Shown one piece after another: positions 63,841 to 64,000 of a stretch of DNA of 64,000 bases. Both the position numbers and the translations under genes were made by a program. Origin of the DNA: Maribacter sp. ACAM166. GTDB lineage: Bacteria > Bacteroidota > Bacteroidia > Flavobacteriales > Flavobacteriaceae. Within the stretch, counting starts at the first letter, position 1. The number at the start of each line of letters is the position of its first letter. The notes under the pieces were generated by a model. It searched no databases. It saw nothing but the letters and a program-made list of their open reading frames with translations, and was not told the origin of the DNA. The stretch lies in contig NZ_VAUW01000013.1 in assembly GCF_005771495.1 (NCBI RefSeq), positions 48,759 through 112,758 on the forward strand, given 5' to 3'.

Positions 63841-64000
63841 TCAGAATAGAACCCCCTGTACGATATTTTGTTTAGGCGGCGGATGGTCTTGAAAAGGGTG
63901 GTCGAGCCATTTTTGGAGGTCTACCTTAACAAAAAGGTTGAGTCTTATAAAAGCGACCAGATTTGATAAGTACCATTTGTATTTTGCCATAGCTTTCAGT
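63841..64000 (-). CDS. C-terminus of an IS4-family (DUF4372-type) transposase, partial
   Basis: One minus-strand frame is open from the window edge to a TGA at 63841-63843. It reads Y-K-W-Y-L-S-N-L-V-A-F-I-R-L-N-L-F-V, then Q-K-W-L-D-H-P-F-Q, ending I-V-Q-G-V-L-F. That ending is shared by the DUF4372-type IS4 transposases common in Bacteroidota. The gene is cut by the right edge; whether it is whole cannot be seen. The element's end should lie between 63761 and 63841. Confidence 0.75.
   Translation of the reverse strand, partial: LKAMAKYKWYLSNLVAFIRLNLFVKVDLQKWLDHPFQDHPPPKQNIVQGVLF

Noticed and set aside
1..64000. CRISPR array
   Set aside because: No series of regularly spaced direct repeats was found; the repeats seen are att cores, arm sites and hairpins.

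Overview
The window reads as chromosome of a marine-type member of the Flavobacteriaceae (Bacteroidota); the genus cannot be told from sequence alone. The signs are a SusC/SusD pair, two proteins with type IX secretion (T9SS) sorting tails, LytTR signalling, IntDOT-like tyrosine recombinases, BfmA/MobC-type mobilisation genes, and Bacteroidota promoters with a TAnnTTTG -7 box.

Layout. 1-2.3 kb: the C-terminus of a secreted protein, a decayed IS3-family element and a gene-poor stretch with a long palindrome. 2.3-14.0 kb: a nitrilase-like gene, then a minus-strand cluster for amino-sugar polymers (GH18, GH9, ChbG/YdjC deacetylase, DUF5009/HGSNAT-like membrane acyltransferase, GH20-like enzyme, and a PIG-L deacetylase fused to a PA-IL-type lectin domain). 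It faces a divergent LytS-type histidine kinase and LytTR regulator. This cluster has no SusC/SusD of its own.

14.5-41.5 kb: two tandem integrated elements behind a tRNA-Leu(CAA) gene at 41531-41610. The last ~15 bp of the tRNA recur at 14508 and 26625 in the same orientation, and each copy is followed, in the tRNA sense, by a different hairpin terminator. Element E2 (14508-26639) has an integrase, AbiE toxin-antitoxin genes with two related palindromic operators, a beta-barrel plus T9SS protein pair, a broken ParDE-type module, mobilisation genes (mobC, relaxase, DUF6730) and a broken primase. Element E1 (26625-41544) has BfmA- and Rep-like genes, a polysaccharide utilisation locus (SusC, SusD, DUF5009, PIG-L deacetylase, sulfatase), a broken Imm53-type immunity gene, a HTH/ParE module and an integrase beside the tRNA.

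41.6-64 kb: mostly core genome. It holds prs, rplY/ctc, pth, a T9SS reprolysin-like metalloprotease with a small lipoprotein, ribF, an HTTM protein, a VOC protein, serS, a GH20 hexosaminidase, a TPR protein, a DUF4286-GGCT fusion, rsmA, mgtE, a cupin, a 2-hydroxyacid dehydrogenase, and the C-terminus of an IS4-type transposase at the right edge.

How it fits together. The 3-14 kb cluster looks like a secreted route from chitin or chitosan-like polymer to sugar: GH18 cuts, PIG-L and ChbG deacetylate, GH9 and GH20 remove terminal units, and DUF5009 may re-acetylate glucosamine across the membrane. The DUF5009 plus PIG-L pair recurs inside E1 with SusC/D and a sulfatase, so the mobile element may bring in uptake and processing of a sulfated amino-sugar glycan. 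Several cargo genes are interrupted by a single in-frame TAA, a sign of early decay in the islands.
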